Assembly (NCBI GenBank): GCA_964059195.1 | Contig: CAXKWD010000003.1 | Location: 23,976,606 to 24,040,605 of the forward strand | DNA length: 64,000 nt | Direction: 5' to 3' | DNA from: Ectobius pallidus | Lineage: Eukaryota > Arthropoda > Insecta > Blattodea > Ectobiidae | Shown here: one piece after another, positions 45,749 through 55,340 of the stretch | Position numbering within the stretch: the stretch's first letter is position 1 | Layout of the letters: the number at the start of each line of letters is the position of its first letter | The notes under the pieces: generated by a model | Seen by the model: the letters and a program-made list of their open reading frames with translations, nothing else | What the model was told of the DNA's origin: nothing | Database searches by the model: none | Program-made: the position numbers and the translations under genes

Positions 45749-46015
45749 GTAAGTTTAGGCTCCTAATTGATTATTTATTTATAGACTTATACAGATACCT
45801 AACGAAGATTACTTCTTGCCTAATCAGTTAATTCTATACAATGAAATATATTGTATAAACAATGTAGGCCATGTTTATCTAGGGCCTACATTGTTCTTTC
45901 TCTGCTTGTAGTTTATGTAGCCTACATTCACAAACACACACACACACAGACCACACATACACCTACAAAGTTTTTAAATTTCAAATGCAAAACTAATCTG
46001 TTTGTTTGTTTTCAG

Positions 46016-47619
46016 GTATCATGTAAATGTAAATTGTCATGCACAGCCATAACTTTGACACACAGAAAAAAAATGTTTGAAGACTTTTGGAAGCTAAATG
46101 ACTATAATAAGCAACAAAACTATTTGATTAGGCTTATCCATCCAAAACTAATAAAACAGCGGAGGTATGGACAATATGATCACCCGAGCGAAAGCAGAAG
46201 GCAGCATTCTTTTTCGTACGTTCTGGTTCTCCGTGGAGGATCAGAGGTAACGGTTTGTCTGAAAACGTTTTGCAATACGTTTGGTATTACACCTAGACGA
46301 GTGCAGCTACTTGGAGAAAATATCCTCAAAGGTAAAGTTGAATGTACTGATAAGAGAGGGGGCGTAAGAACGAATGCTGAAAAAATTAAATGGACCAATA
46401 AAATCATTGAGCATATTAACCTACGAGAGCCACTACTCAAGAAAGAAAAACCCTAATAAGCTTTTTCTGTCACCTGACCTCAATGTCAGCAGAATGTATA
46501 GGGAGTTTTTGGTAAAATATGCTCCAGGCCATATTGGTAAGCCCCCAGTCAGCAGGCAATGGTATCACGAGGTATTCTTGTCAAAATTTAACCTCTCCTT
46601 TCAATCACCCAAACTTGATACATGCTCAACTTGTGACTCCTTTGCAGTAAAATTGAAGGCAGGAGACACATCAGTGAAAGTTCACCAGGATCTACACCAT
46701 CGACAAGCTGAAGCTGCCTTTAAAGCAATGAAAGATGATGAACAAAATGCTATCTCTTCTGATGCATATGTCATAACTTTTGATCTACAGCAGCAAATGT
46801 ACATCCCACAACTAACACACTCTGAAATGTATTATTCTCAACAAGTAGCATGCTGTAACTTCGGTATCCATGACAGTGTTACTAGAACTGGTTGTATGTG
46901 TCTTTGGTCAGAGAACTATGGTGGAAGGGGCTCCCAAGAAATTTCTTCTTGTGTTTATAAATATTTGACGATGGCTAACCTCAGAGGGAAAAACAAACTT
47001 ATATGCTGGTCAGATAACTGTGGGGGCCAGAACAAGAACCAGTTTGTTGGCCATGTACTTAGTCCTAATTGCTAATAACTTCTTTTCTGAAATTGTTCAC
47101 AAATTTCCAGTGAAAGGGCACACATTTCTCAGTTGCGATAGAGATTTCGCCTTGATTGAGAAGAGGAAAAAAGTTTGCCCGGCTCACACTCTGAAGGATA
47201 TTGCTGTTGTAATTACTAGTGCAGCCCATAAGAATCCATTTATGTGTATTATTAAAGAAGAGTTCTACGATTTCAAGACAATAGCCCATGCCTTCCTGGA
47301 TACAAGGAAGCTCGACATTTCATCTGCATGCCTGATTCGTCTAACAGCTGCAGAATTTGGTAAAGTGCAAGTGGCTAAAAACTATGGTGAATTAACCAAC
47401 TGGGAAAAAAGTGTAAGCATCCTAAGAGAGGGTGTGTCTGTGGAAGATTTTCGTAATGTGAATTTGCCCCTGAACAGAACACGATTTGGCCTGCCAGAAA
47501 AGAAAAAGGCGGATATCAAGAAAATGATGCCTTACCTAGGAAATGAAGTGAGGGAATACTTCGAGGAAATGTTAAAGGAAACGCCACCAAACGCTCCACA
47601 AAATGACAAAGAAATATGA
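46016..47619 (+). pseudogene. DUF7869-like protein, exon 2 (two frameshifts)
   Basis: Begins VSCKCKLSCTAITLTHRKKM (Cx1Cx3C knuckle), then LRGGSEVTVCLKTFCNTFGI and TPRRVQLL, a helix-turn-helix-like segment. The frame shifts near 46420 (HIN to SHYSRKKNPNKLFLS), continues through KLDTCSTCDSF (CxxC) and VITFDLQQQMYIPQL, then LICWSDNCGGQNKNQFVGH, and shifts again near 47055 before a C-terminal part ending NAPQNDKEI and a stop at 47617-47619. The conserved FDLQQ and WSDNCGGQN aspartates look like the first two acidic residues of an RNase H-fold (DDE/D) nuclease; this is inference. Function in the family is not established. The frameshifts make this copy inactive. Confidence 0.7.
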
Positions 47620-47885
47620 ACTTTTCCTCAAGCAGTGACACAGTGACTTGCATAGTGGCACTTACAACGTTTTGCAGTTGCAAGAAGAAAAACTATTTTT
47701 TTAATAAAATGTAATAAGAACTTTTTTTTTCATAATTTACACACTTAATTCTAACTAAAAACATAATGTAATGTGCTATTCAGTTATTTTATAATAAATT
47801 TCTTCTTTGCAAAAAACGTTTTTTCTTTCTCCTGTAAAATTTTACTTTTGGCCCTTACAACGTTTTGGAAATGCACGATTCATTT

Positions 47886-49700
47886 ATAAATATATAGCAC
47901 ATTCGAAAGCTGCCCATAAGGCTGTAGAATCATCTATTGATTTGTCTTTTCAATTTCATTTAATTTTCCTCACAGTGTCTTTTTCTTTGGTGTGTTTACT
48001 GTACTATTCTTTCAATTTTTATTTTACACTACCATCTCCTTGTTTGTATGTCACTGTTTTTTGTAGTCTTATCTGTGGAAGGAGACTTTTTTTTTAAATA
48101 CACGTCGGAAAGTAGAGACATTTGTTATTGTTAGCAACATATAAAGACTTGACATTAATAAAATAACTATAAATATATTTCAAAGGATTTTTTTAACATT
48201 ATAACAAATGGAAAAGTGGATCTTCCTAGTTCAACAACCACAAGAATTATGTGGTCATCACAAACGTCTTTAAATCGAGTGGTTCTCAATAAAATATAGC
48301 CTACAAGATTTTTCTCCTGGAAGAAGAGGGGAAAGTTGACACTTGTTTCGATGTTGTTTGAAAATACAAACGCCCAGATGACAGACAATATGTACAATGG
48401 TTCAAAAGAGTACTGGCTCAGAATTCATCTCACCCAGCTATTTCGTCTAAGATCGAAAGCTTTTCAAAACAACTCTTATAAAAATATAAATTATTTGTTC
48501 TTACTGGGGGAAAAATGAAAACACGTCCAGAGATCCATTGCAATATTTTATTTCAGCAGCAGATATGTTCCATATACTCGGAAATACAAGTGCTAAGTTC
48601 ATAAAAAATAAATCCAAACATAAAAACATTGTATAACACTTGCATGTACGTAATATTATTTGCTTTAATATGCCAAAAGAATATTAAGATAAGGTTTATA
48701 TACTACTCCCAAACGTTTTATTCAGTATTGATGAATTTGCCATATATTATACTGGACAACAGAGTTCGCATCTTATTTCAAGTAGCCATTTAAATTACAT
48801 AAGCTCTTTTTTAAAGGACTTCTCTAGATTCGAAAAATATCCTTTGAGAACACCTACAGCCTGATGCATAAAGAGTAAACGCTTAAAGATACATAGGCTT
48901 TGCGTAATTGCACGTAATGTACATAATACGTCATATCTTTATCGGGCATAGATTGTCTTACCCCAGAATCGACTGGCTCATCATAATGTCAATTTCGGTT
49001 AATTATTCTTATAGTCCATCTAGTTCTCCATGCACTAATACTAAGGCTCAGCTCATATCTGGCTCAGAAGAGGTGAAATGAAAACATACTTCAGCCAGGG
49101 ATCAGACGGATTGTTTACTTTTAGAGCGAGGACGAGATGTACTTTGCAGTCTTATCAACGTGATTCTTCAGCCCTGTTCAACAAATCCTTTTTTGATAAA
49201 CTCAAGCTAAATTTTAAAGATGTAACAGACGGTTAAAATTAGAATGCTTTAGGATAGGTTAGAGCAATATTCACTGAAACTTAGAAATTACTTGAGTTTG
49301 GAGTAAATAACTTCATTTTTTAAAAAAATTAGATAATGCGTATTTACAACTCTTAGCTTAGGTATGCATTACATGCATGTACAGTTAAACCAACTATCCA
49401 ACTCTAAATACCGAAATAAGTCTCTATGTGACGTTTCGGTATTTGTAGCTACTTCCCTACTTTTCTCAAAACTTATTCCCCATTCAATTCGAAAATTAAC
49501 CATAAACTCAAGAGCATAGGTCCTAAAACGTAATGTAAACTTTAGCACGGCATTGAGAATTCACAACGAAAACATAAACATGTTGTTACAACCACCCCAA
49601 ATGAGAATGTGAACAACGGACAAAATCAATGTGAACAACGGACAAAATGGCTGCCAGAGACGGTGTTCATGTGTTATTAAACATGTAGGCTATATAGAAT
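47886..49700. other. No supported gene
   Basis: AT-rich flank of the DUF7869-like element. A small direct repeat AATGTGAACAACGGACAAAA lies at about 49607 and 49629. Confidence 0.4.
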
Positions 49701-49716
49701 ATTATAGGAGAAAGAT

Positions 49717-49784
49717 TCCTCTGACACTGAGATTTGAACCCAGGACCTGTGGATATCCGTGCCACTGCTCTACCAACTGAGCTA
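49717..49784 (-). repeat. tRNA-derived SINE head, third copy
   Basis: Same tRNA-like sequence as 136-206 and 456-527 (minus-strand A box TAGCTCAGTTGGTAGAGC), followed by the GTCCAACAGAGACA segment shared with the foldback at 381-657. Confidence 0.6.
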
Positions 49785-50139
49785 TAATATTATCATGTAA
49801 TGTCCAACAGAGACAATATTCTGTGGTTCATGAATATATATAGGGCAGATATTCCTATTTTCGCAGTATCCTGTAATTGAATTTATTGCGAAATTGAGAA
49901 CACTAATGGAAATGGTTTGTCTTACTGACCAGAGAGGGCAGCTTCTCTATCTTACACAGTTTTTCCCTTCTTCTACAAAATCACTGTTAATGAACAAGTG
50001 AAGGCCGCAAAATATAAACACAATAGTCCTCTTGCAAGCGTAATATTTAAGTGTAATTTATTGTATTCAAGTATTATTTTAACTGATGCAGTGTTATATA
50101 GTTACTTTGTGTTATAGTCTTGACCATTAAGAGTTTGGG

Positions 50140-50745
50140 ATGGCCACAGAGCAACAGCACGTTAATTACCAGGTAACTTTGCAGGAGGATTTACACAACA
50201 ATGGACTTTGTGCTCAAGCCATTACTAATGGATCTGATACTAATGAAAACTTCATTTTCAATCCTAATTCACTGACTAAAACGTATTCAAAGATTAGCAC
50301 AAATATAAATATGTTACATAAATCACAGGTAAGACAAAATGAACAAAAGCTCCAAGGGAAATCAACCTAAAAATAAGAAACTAAAGCCACAGAAATCAAT
50401 CCAGTCCTGTATCTCTGTGATTCACCCTGATATTCCCTTGTGTAACAAGTTCGAACCTCTTATAAATGAAATGGAACAAGACATAACACAGCACCAAAAG
50501 CAAGTTAGAATGCCACCTATAACAGTAATGGAACTACCTGATGGCAACTTCTTTGAAGAGAATAGAAAATTACAATCATTCTTAACCCAGCCAGTAAAAA
50601 TAAACTATTCCAACGAAGGCGTTACGTGGTACACAGCCTGTAGAACTGACTACAATAATTTATACTCCCTATTGAGAAAAGAAAATATGGAATTCTATTC
50701 TCACGAACCTCGTGAAACAAAACTACTACAAGTAGTGGTTCAACA
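50140..50745 (+). pseudogene. ORF1 (gag-like) fragment of a jockey-type non-LTR retrotransposon
   Basis: Two overlapping frames. The first begins MATEQQHVNYQVTLQEDLHN; the second runs from NKSSKGNQPKNKKLKPQK through MPPITVMELPD to VKINYSNEGVTWYTACRTDY, NNLYSLLRKENMEFYSHEPR and ETKLLQVVVQ. The last part matches the PRE_C2HC-type domain (IxYxxxGxxxxxxxxxDYxxLxxxLxxxxxxFHTYxxxxxKxLRVVLRG) that precedes the zinc knuckles in jockey-clade ORF1. The knuckles are missing: homology to E2 intron sequence starts at about 50746. 5' fragment, frameshifted. Confidence 0.55.
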
Positions 50746-50819
50746 CCCCTGTTCCAGTATATGCTTAAAGAACAATACAATTTCATTCTTCTATGTAGAA
50801 CATGATTTAATTTTTTCAG

Positions 50820-50954
50820 TAAGTGATACTGGGGAGGTATGAATTTCAGTTCTTCACCCCGAAAAAGAATTCAGTGGTGACATGCCAGCCGAATGCTGGA
50901 CTCCCGTGCAAACCATAAGCACAATTCTCATGTCAATTGTATCTCTTCTAGGAG
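50820..50954 (+). pseudogene. E2 exon 4, copy 2, with TGA at the catalytic cysteine codon
   Basis: After TTTTCAG the frame is (V)SDTGEV-stop-ISVLHPEKEF, then SGDMPAECWTPVQTISTILM, SIVSLLG and a GTATGC donor. In all E2s of this type the pattern is GxVCISxLHP; here the cysteine codon at 50840-50842 is TGA. Everything else in the exon is open. It resembles Cdc34/UBE2G2 (GDVCISILHP...ERWxPxQSVxxILLSVxSLL). Likely partners: exon 3 at 39588 and exon 5 at 58795. Selenocysteine recoding is conceivable but a nonsense mutation is far more likely. Confidence 0.8.
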
Positions 50955-51062
50955 GTATGCATTATCTTAGTACGGGCCGTTTGCTAAAACAGGTAGTAAT
51001 GGATGCAATAGGTAAAGCCCGGAACAGATAAGGTTGTCACAAAGAAACTGGGAGACTTGTCC

Positions 51063-51134
51063 ACCGCCATGGGTGTATGGGTAGCACACTTGCCTTCCAC
51101 CCTGGTGGTTCGGGTTCGATTCCTGGCTGGGCAG
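51063..51134 (+). repeat. tRNA-Gly-like sequence (SINE head)
   Basis: GGTGTATGGGTAGCAC (A box) and GGGTTCGATTCCTGGC (B box) with an anticodon-loop-like CTTCCAC, resembling tRNA-Gly(UCC). A truncated copy of the A-box half lies at about 54228-54258 within a duplicated segment. The acceptor stem is not convincing, so it is called a repeat, not a tRNA gene. Confidence 0.45.
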
Positions 51135-51232
51135 TGGGTTTTTCAGTAACGAAAAATCCTAGAGTTCTCCCATGTAGATCATGATTTAATTTTCAGTTCC
51201 AATTTGAACAGTATAATATTTCTGTGTTGCAG

Positions 51233-51370
51233 TTTCTGATGATGGAACAGTATGTGTATCAATATTGAGAAGAACTGGGGACCACAAAGCCAAAGAGTTC
51301 GGCGACGAGCCCAGGGACAACTGGACGCCTGTCCAGAGTGTACTACTATCTGCCCTGAGTGTACTAGCAG
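51233..51370 (+). CDS. Ubiquitin-conjugating enzyme (E2), exon 4 of copy 3 (intact)
   Basis: After GTTGCAG: (V)SDDGTVCVSILRRTGDHK, then AKEFGDEPRDNWTPVQSVLL and SALSVLAG, ending at a GTAGGTG donor. The catalytic cysteine is TGT at 51253-51255. The insertion between cysteine and tryptophan, with acidic residues, is the feature that separates UBE2G/UBE2R-type E2s from UBE2D-type ones. The intron upstream (ATGTAGATCATGATTTAATT and TTCCAATTTGAACAG) is almost the same as that upstream of 38278, showing that the exon was copied with its introns. It is followed in phase by 51472. Confidence 0.85.
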
Positions 51371-51471
51371 GTAGGTGTACTCATAGAGTAAATATTAAAA
51401 TCCTCCCCTCATTCACAAGCCTGCTTGCAGCTGTGTTTCAATACACTCATGTGAATATTGTTTTTTTCCAG

Positions 51472-51599
51472 CTCCTGATACAGACGCTGTAGTGAACATG
51501 GGGGCTGCCCTCTTATATGAGCATGATAGGGAATCTTATGAGATAAATAAAACAATGTTGGATAATGAGAGTGATGAGGAAGAAGAAGAAAAGGATTAA
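51472..51599 (+). CDS. Ubiquitin-conjugating enzyme (E2), exon 5 of copy 3 (intact)
   Basis: After TTTTTTTCCAG: (A)PDTDAVVNMGAALLYEHD, then RESYEINKTMLDNESDEEEE and KD, stop at 51597-51599. Joined to exon 4 it gives SVLAGAPDTDAVVNMGA, the usual E2 SxLxxPxxxxxVNxxAA transition. The short tail is strongly acidic. Exons 4 and 5 of this copy are open, but no exon 3 precedes them within 11 kb except the diverged one at 39588. Confidence 0.85.
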
Positions 51600-51737
51600 A
51601 GATATATTATTCAGGTAACTTCACTTCATGTTTATATTTCAGCTCTTGATGATGGTGTTGTCATCAAGTGACTACCAGGTGACTACCATTTTGTGGATTC
51701 TTGAGGAGAAAGGATATAATACTAATTTAGGAATAAA

Positions 51738-51789
51738 ATGCCACCTCGAGAGCCCTTGTATATTAGAAGACTGAGGAAGGAATATGATG
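51738..51789 (+). CDS. Ubiquitin-conjugating enzyme (E2), exon 1 (unit 1)
   Basis: ATG at 51738 opens MPPREPLYIRRLRKEYDD up to a GTAAGTC donor; RRLRKEYxD is the N-terminal helix typical of E2s (xxKRLxKEyxxL). It splices in phase (G|AC) to 51906. It lies only 139 bp after the stop of exon 5 of the preceding copy, as in a compact tandem gene array. Confidence 0.8.
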
Positions 51790-51905
51790 GTAAGTCTAGT
51801 AATGTTAGAAGTTGCCAACGTCTCGACTATGAATAATAAAATTATAGTTTTGTAAGGTCTAATTTGCCGTTGATTAATTTTAAGGCATAACGTTCTTTGT
51901 TTCAG

Positions 51906-51987
51906 ACATGAGAGGAAACTTGCCCCCACATATAGTGAAATGCAGCCCTACCGGAGATGATTTAAGCGAATGGAACGTCAACATTCG
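51906..51987 (+). CDS. Ubiquitin-conjugating enzyme (E2), exon 2 (unit 1)
   Basis: After TTTCAG: (D)MRGNLPPHIVKCSPTGDD, then LSEWNVNIR, ending CG|GTAAGC. This is the helix 1-strand 1 region of the UBC fold (NPPxxIxxxPxxDDLxEWxVxIxGP). The phase matches exon 3 type sequences (A|GGGCCAACC at 33643), so the ancestral gene read exon 1-2-3-4-5. No exon 3 follows in this unit. Confidence 0.8.
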
Positions 51988-52475
51988 GTAAGCTAGTCAC
52001 TGTTTAGATAATAAATGTGTTCGATTAGATCCTGTGATTAGGAATTCTTAGCCTATACCTTCAATAAAAAGATTGGGAAAAATATATATTGCGACTCACC
52101 CGAGTCCCCTACTACTACTACTCTAACGGGACCCGCGTGAATATTTAAAATACAAAAATGTTTGATTCGTCTAAACGTTAATAAGTTAGAATATGCGTAC
52201 CGGTATGCAACATTATATATCAGATAGCCTAATAGTTATTAGTGTCACACTAAGTATAAATATAGAACACCTCAGTTGCAGCCGGTGGTCCCACAAGCAG
52301 GGTGGGCCAGTGAACAATGTTTCCAACCCTCCGCCGCCGAAATATGTAAATTTTTTAATTTAAGAATATGCTGTAAAAAATTAGTAATTAAGAATTATAA
52401 GTACCGAATTACTTAATAATAATTCTGTATTGCAACCAAATGGTCATACTATGATGAATGGAGCAACGGTGGAAT

Positions 52476-52601
52476 GAACAGTATGTGTATCAATATTGAG
52501 AAGAACTGGGGACCACAAAGCCAAAGAGTTCGGCGACGAGCCCAGGGACAACTGGACGCCTGTCCAGAGTGTACTACTATCTGTCCTGAGTGTACTAGCA
52601 G
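52476..52601 (+). pseudogene. E2 exon 4, unit 2, lacking its acceptor
   Basis: Identical in sense to 51245-51370 (S-A to S-V change: SVLLSVLSVLAG), but the acceptor and first 12 bases are replaced by the unit junction (ACGGTGGAAT), so it cannot be spliced from a normal 3' site. The cysteine codon is present. Confidence 0.75.
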
Positions 52602-52702
52602 GTAGGTGTACTCATAGAGTAAATATTAAAATCCTCCCCTCATTCACAAGCCTGCTTGCAGCTGTGTTTCAATACACTCATGTGAATATTGTTTATTTCC
52701 AG

Positions 52703-52830
52703 CTCCTGATACAGACGCTGTAGTGAACATGGGGGCTGCCCTCTTATATGAGCATGATAGGGAATCTTATGAGATAAATAAAACAATGTTGGATAATGAG
52801 AGTGATGAGGAAGAAGAAGAAAAGGATTAA
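52703..52830 (+). CDS. E2 exon 5, unit 2
   Basis: Same protein as 51472-51599 (VNMGAALLYEHDRESYEI, acidic tail, stop at 52828-52830). The acceptor is TTTATTTCCAG. Confidence 0.75.
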
Positions 52831-52968
52831 AGATATATTATTCAGGTAACTTCACTTCATGTTTATATTTCAGCTCTTGATGATGGTGTTGTCATCAAGT
52901 GACTACCAGGTGACTACCATTTTGTGGATTCTTGAGGAGAAAGGATATAATACTAATGTAGGAATAAA

Positions 52969-53218
52969 ATGCCACCTCGAGAGCCCTTGTATATTAGAAG
53001 ACTGAGGAAGGAATATGATGGTAAGTCTAGTAATGTTAGAAGTCGCCAACGTCTCGACTATGAATAATAAAATTATAGTTTTGTAAGGTCTAATTTGCCG
53101 TTGATTAATTTTAAGGCATAAAGTTCTTTGTTTCAGACATGAGAGGAAACTTGCCCCCACATATAGTGAAATGCAGCCCTACCGGAGATGATTTAAGCGA
53201 ATGGAACGTCAACATTCG
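52969..53218 (+). CDS. E2 exons 1 and 2, unit 2 (52969-53020 and 53137-53218)
   Basis: Repeat of 51738-51987: exon 1 MPPREPLYIRRLRKEYDD and exon 2 (D)MRGNLPPHIVKCSPTGDD-LSEWNVNIR, with intact GTAAGT/TTTCAG/GTAAGC sites. Again no exon 3 follows before the next unit. Confidence 0.75.
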
Positions 53219-53706
53219 GTAAGCTAGTCACTGTTTAGATAATAAATGTGTTCGATTAGATCCTGTGATTAGGAATTCTTAGCCTATACCTTCAATAAAA
53301 AGATTGGGAAAAATATATATTGCGACTCACCCGAGTCCCCCACCACTACTACTCTAACGGGACCCGCGTGAATATTTAAAATACAAAAATGTTTGATTCG
53401 TCTAAACGTTAATAAGTTAGAATATGCGTACCGGTATGCAACATTATATATCAGATAGCCTAATAGTTATTAGTGTCACACTAAGTATAAATATAGAACA
53501 CCTCAGTTGCAGCCGGTGGTCCCACAAGCAGGGTGGGCCAGTGAACAATGTTTCCAACCCTCCGCCGCCGAAATATGTAAATTTTTTTATTTAAGAATAT
53601 GCTGTAAAAAATTAGTAATTAAGAATTATAAGTACCGAATTACTTAATAATAATTCTGTATTGCAACCAAATGGTCATACTATGATGAATGGAGCAACGG
53701 TGGAAT

Positions 53707-53823
53707 GAACAGTATGTGTATCAATATTGAGAAGAACTGGGGACCACAAAGCCAAAGAGTTCGGCGACGAGCCCAGGGACAACTGGACGCCTGTACTACT
53801 ATCTGTCCTGAGTGTACTAGCAG
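53707..53823 (+). pseudogene. E2 exon 4, unit 3, with 9-base deletion
   Basis: Same as unit 2 but CCAGAGTGT is missing, removing three residues (TPVQSVLLS becomes TPVLLS). No acceptor. Confidence 0.75.
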
Positions 53824-53924
53824 GTAGGTGTACTCATAGAGTAAATATTAAAATCCTCCCCTCATTCACAAGCCTGCTTGCAGCTGTGTTTCAATACACT
53901 CATGTGAATATTGTTTATTTCCAG

Positions 53925-54196
53925 CTCCTGATACAGACGCTGTAGTGAACATGGGGGCTGCCCTCTTATATGAGCATGATAGGGAATCTTATGAGATAAA
54001 TAAAACAATGTTGGATAATGAGAATGATGAGGATAGAGATGAGTTCAGTGGGGACTTGGAAGGAGAGCGTTGGAGTCCAGTGCAGTCCATTAACACATCA
54101 GTGGTCTCCCTTCTAGGAGGTATGCATTATCTTAGTAGGGGCCGTTTGCTAAAACAGGTTGTAATGGACACAATAGGTAAAGCCCGGTACAGATAA
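53925..54196 (+). pseudogene. Chimeric E2 exon: exon 5 fused to the 3' half of another exon 4
   Basis: It begins as exon 5 (APDTDAVVNMGAALLYEHD, then INKTMLDNENDED), but at about 54033 it runs without a stop into RDEFSGDLEGERWSPVQSIN and TSVVSLLG, which matches the exon 4 at 50820-50954 (EFSGDMPAECWTPVQTIS). The old donor GTATGC (54119) is then read through to a stop at 54194-54196. The downstream sequence also matches 50955-51085, so a whole segment was joined. The junction lies in GATGAGGA repeats, pointing to recombination at microhomology. Confidence 0.8.
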
Positions 54197-54253
54197 GGTT
54201 GTCACAAAGAAACTGGGACACTTGTCCGCTGCCATGGGTGTATAGGTAGCACA

Positions 54254-54574
54254 CTTGCCTATCTGGTGGCAATAGAAGGGCAGACATCATGTCCATCAAG
54301 AGAGAAGAAGGGGAGGCATTAATCCTCGATCCTATGGTCATATTCGAGCAGAATGACCAACAGGCCATATGTGTGTGCGAAGAAAAGGAGTCTATATATA
54401 CTGACCATGCATTCCTCGAGTTACAATGTACCCATTTCAGCATGGGAGGTAAAAGTAGTTCTCTTTGGAGCTCGAGGCACAGCATGGACACAGAAGACAC
54501 TCCAAAACTACGGCCTTCTTGCGGAGGATGTAGTTAACAGTTGTTTAAAAATGTTAAGTGACTCTCTTTTCATT
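54254..54574 (+). pseudogene. C-terminal fragment of an RT-containing retroelement
   Basis: Frames read RRADIMSIKREEGEALILDP, then MVIFEQNDQQAICVCEEKES and, after a frameshift, VVLFGARGTAWTQKTLQNYG. The RRADI...LDPxxxFE...EKxxIYxxH...LxFGARGT pattern recalls the restriction-like-endonuclease tail found in some non-LTR elements of insects. The frameshift shows it is dead. The element type is uncertain. Confidence 0.4.
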
Positions 54575-55234
54575 TGACACAAACATTTACATAATGTGAA
54601 TTAGGTTGCAATTGTTTTCTTGTTGTTGATGTGTTTTCTTTTCAAACAGATTTTTTGTTGTTTTTATGTTGAGAGTATTGTAATTTATTTCTGGACCTTC
54701 AGGGTCTCCCAGTATGCTGGGCAGATGATCCAACTTCCTTTGGATATAAATTCTATGTGGCCGATATAGCAATTTTTGACAAAACAGCAGAAGAAAAGTC
54801 CCTAATCAGAAGTAAGTGTGAAAAAATCTTAACAGAGGTAACGGCAGATAAACAGTCTAAACAGGACCGCAGAACAATGGACATGATTAAGCCCTTGAAG
54901 GATAAGAAGGTAATATACTTGAAGGATGATAAGGGGAACAAGCTAGTTATCATGGACGAAGGGGACTATGAACACGGTATGGAAAAACTTCTACAGGGAA
55001 AGGAATTTGCAGAAATTGAAAAGGACCCAATTACTAAATGCACTAAGGACTTCTACAATAACATCAATAAAGTGAATAAAATAATGACGGAAAGGGTAAA
55101 GAAAAAACTCAGAGTGGACAACCCAACCACACCCAGAATCTACGGTTTGCCATAGATCCACAAACCGGGTAACAAAATGAGGCCTATAGTAAACACTATA
55201 AATTCTCTGACTTACAAGTTATCGAAATGACTAG

Positions 55235-55340
55235 TATAGTGTTGGACTCAGCTAAGCTCCTCTGGAATGTGGGGAAAGATAAGGCGATGTATTGGTCTTT
55301 CCCCACATTCCAGAGGAGTTCAGCTGAGTCCAACACTATA
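55235..55340. repeat. 45-bp inverted repeat (hairpin) inside the RT frame
   Basis: Arms 55235-55279 and 55296-55340 (outer end TATAGTGTTGGACTCAGCT) are inverted copies with two mismatches and a 16-base loop. Normal PLE protein sequence stops at KLSK just before the hairpin and resumes at about 55346. Confidence 0.85.

Larger units (their letters stand above)
40730..47881 (+). mobile_element. DNA transposon carrying a DUF7869-like gene (putative new-type transposase)
   Basis: Left end GAATCGTGCATTTCCAAAAC continuing GTTGTAA (40730-40756) and its inverted copy ending at 47881 form TIRs of at least 27 bp. A possible 4-bp TSD, ATTT, flanks both (40726-40729, 47882-47885). Internal copies of the TIR core (ACGTTGTAAATGCC type) lie at about 40794-40807 and, inverted, at 47656-47671, giving a subterminal repeat array. 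Between them is a two-exon gene of the DUF7869 type. A palindromic PLE interrupts its 5' leader. No known superfamily assignment is made. Confidence 0.6.
51245..54033 (+). repeat. Tandem amplification, 1231-bp period, about 2.3 units
   Basis: Units start at 51245, 52476 and 53707 (GAACAGTATGTGTATCAATA). Each full unit carries, in order, E2 exon 4 (3' part), exon 5, exon 1 and exon 2. Only scattered single-base differences distinguish units 1 and 2. Unit 3 has lost 9 bases within exon 4 and ends at about 54033, where it joins a different E2 exon. The order 4-5-1-2 implies the unit spans the junction between two adjacent gene copies, with exon 3 lost. Confidence 0.9.

Noticed and set aside
46180..46440. 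Antisense 86-codon frame
   Set aside because: Antisense to the DUF7869-like exon 2.
51245..54033. CRISPR-like or satellite array
   Set aside because: The repeat is 1231 bp long and contains E2 exons; it is a tandem gene-fragment duplication.
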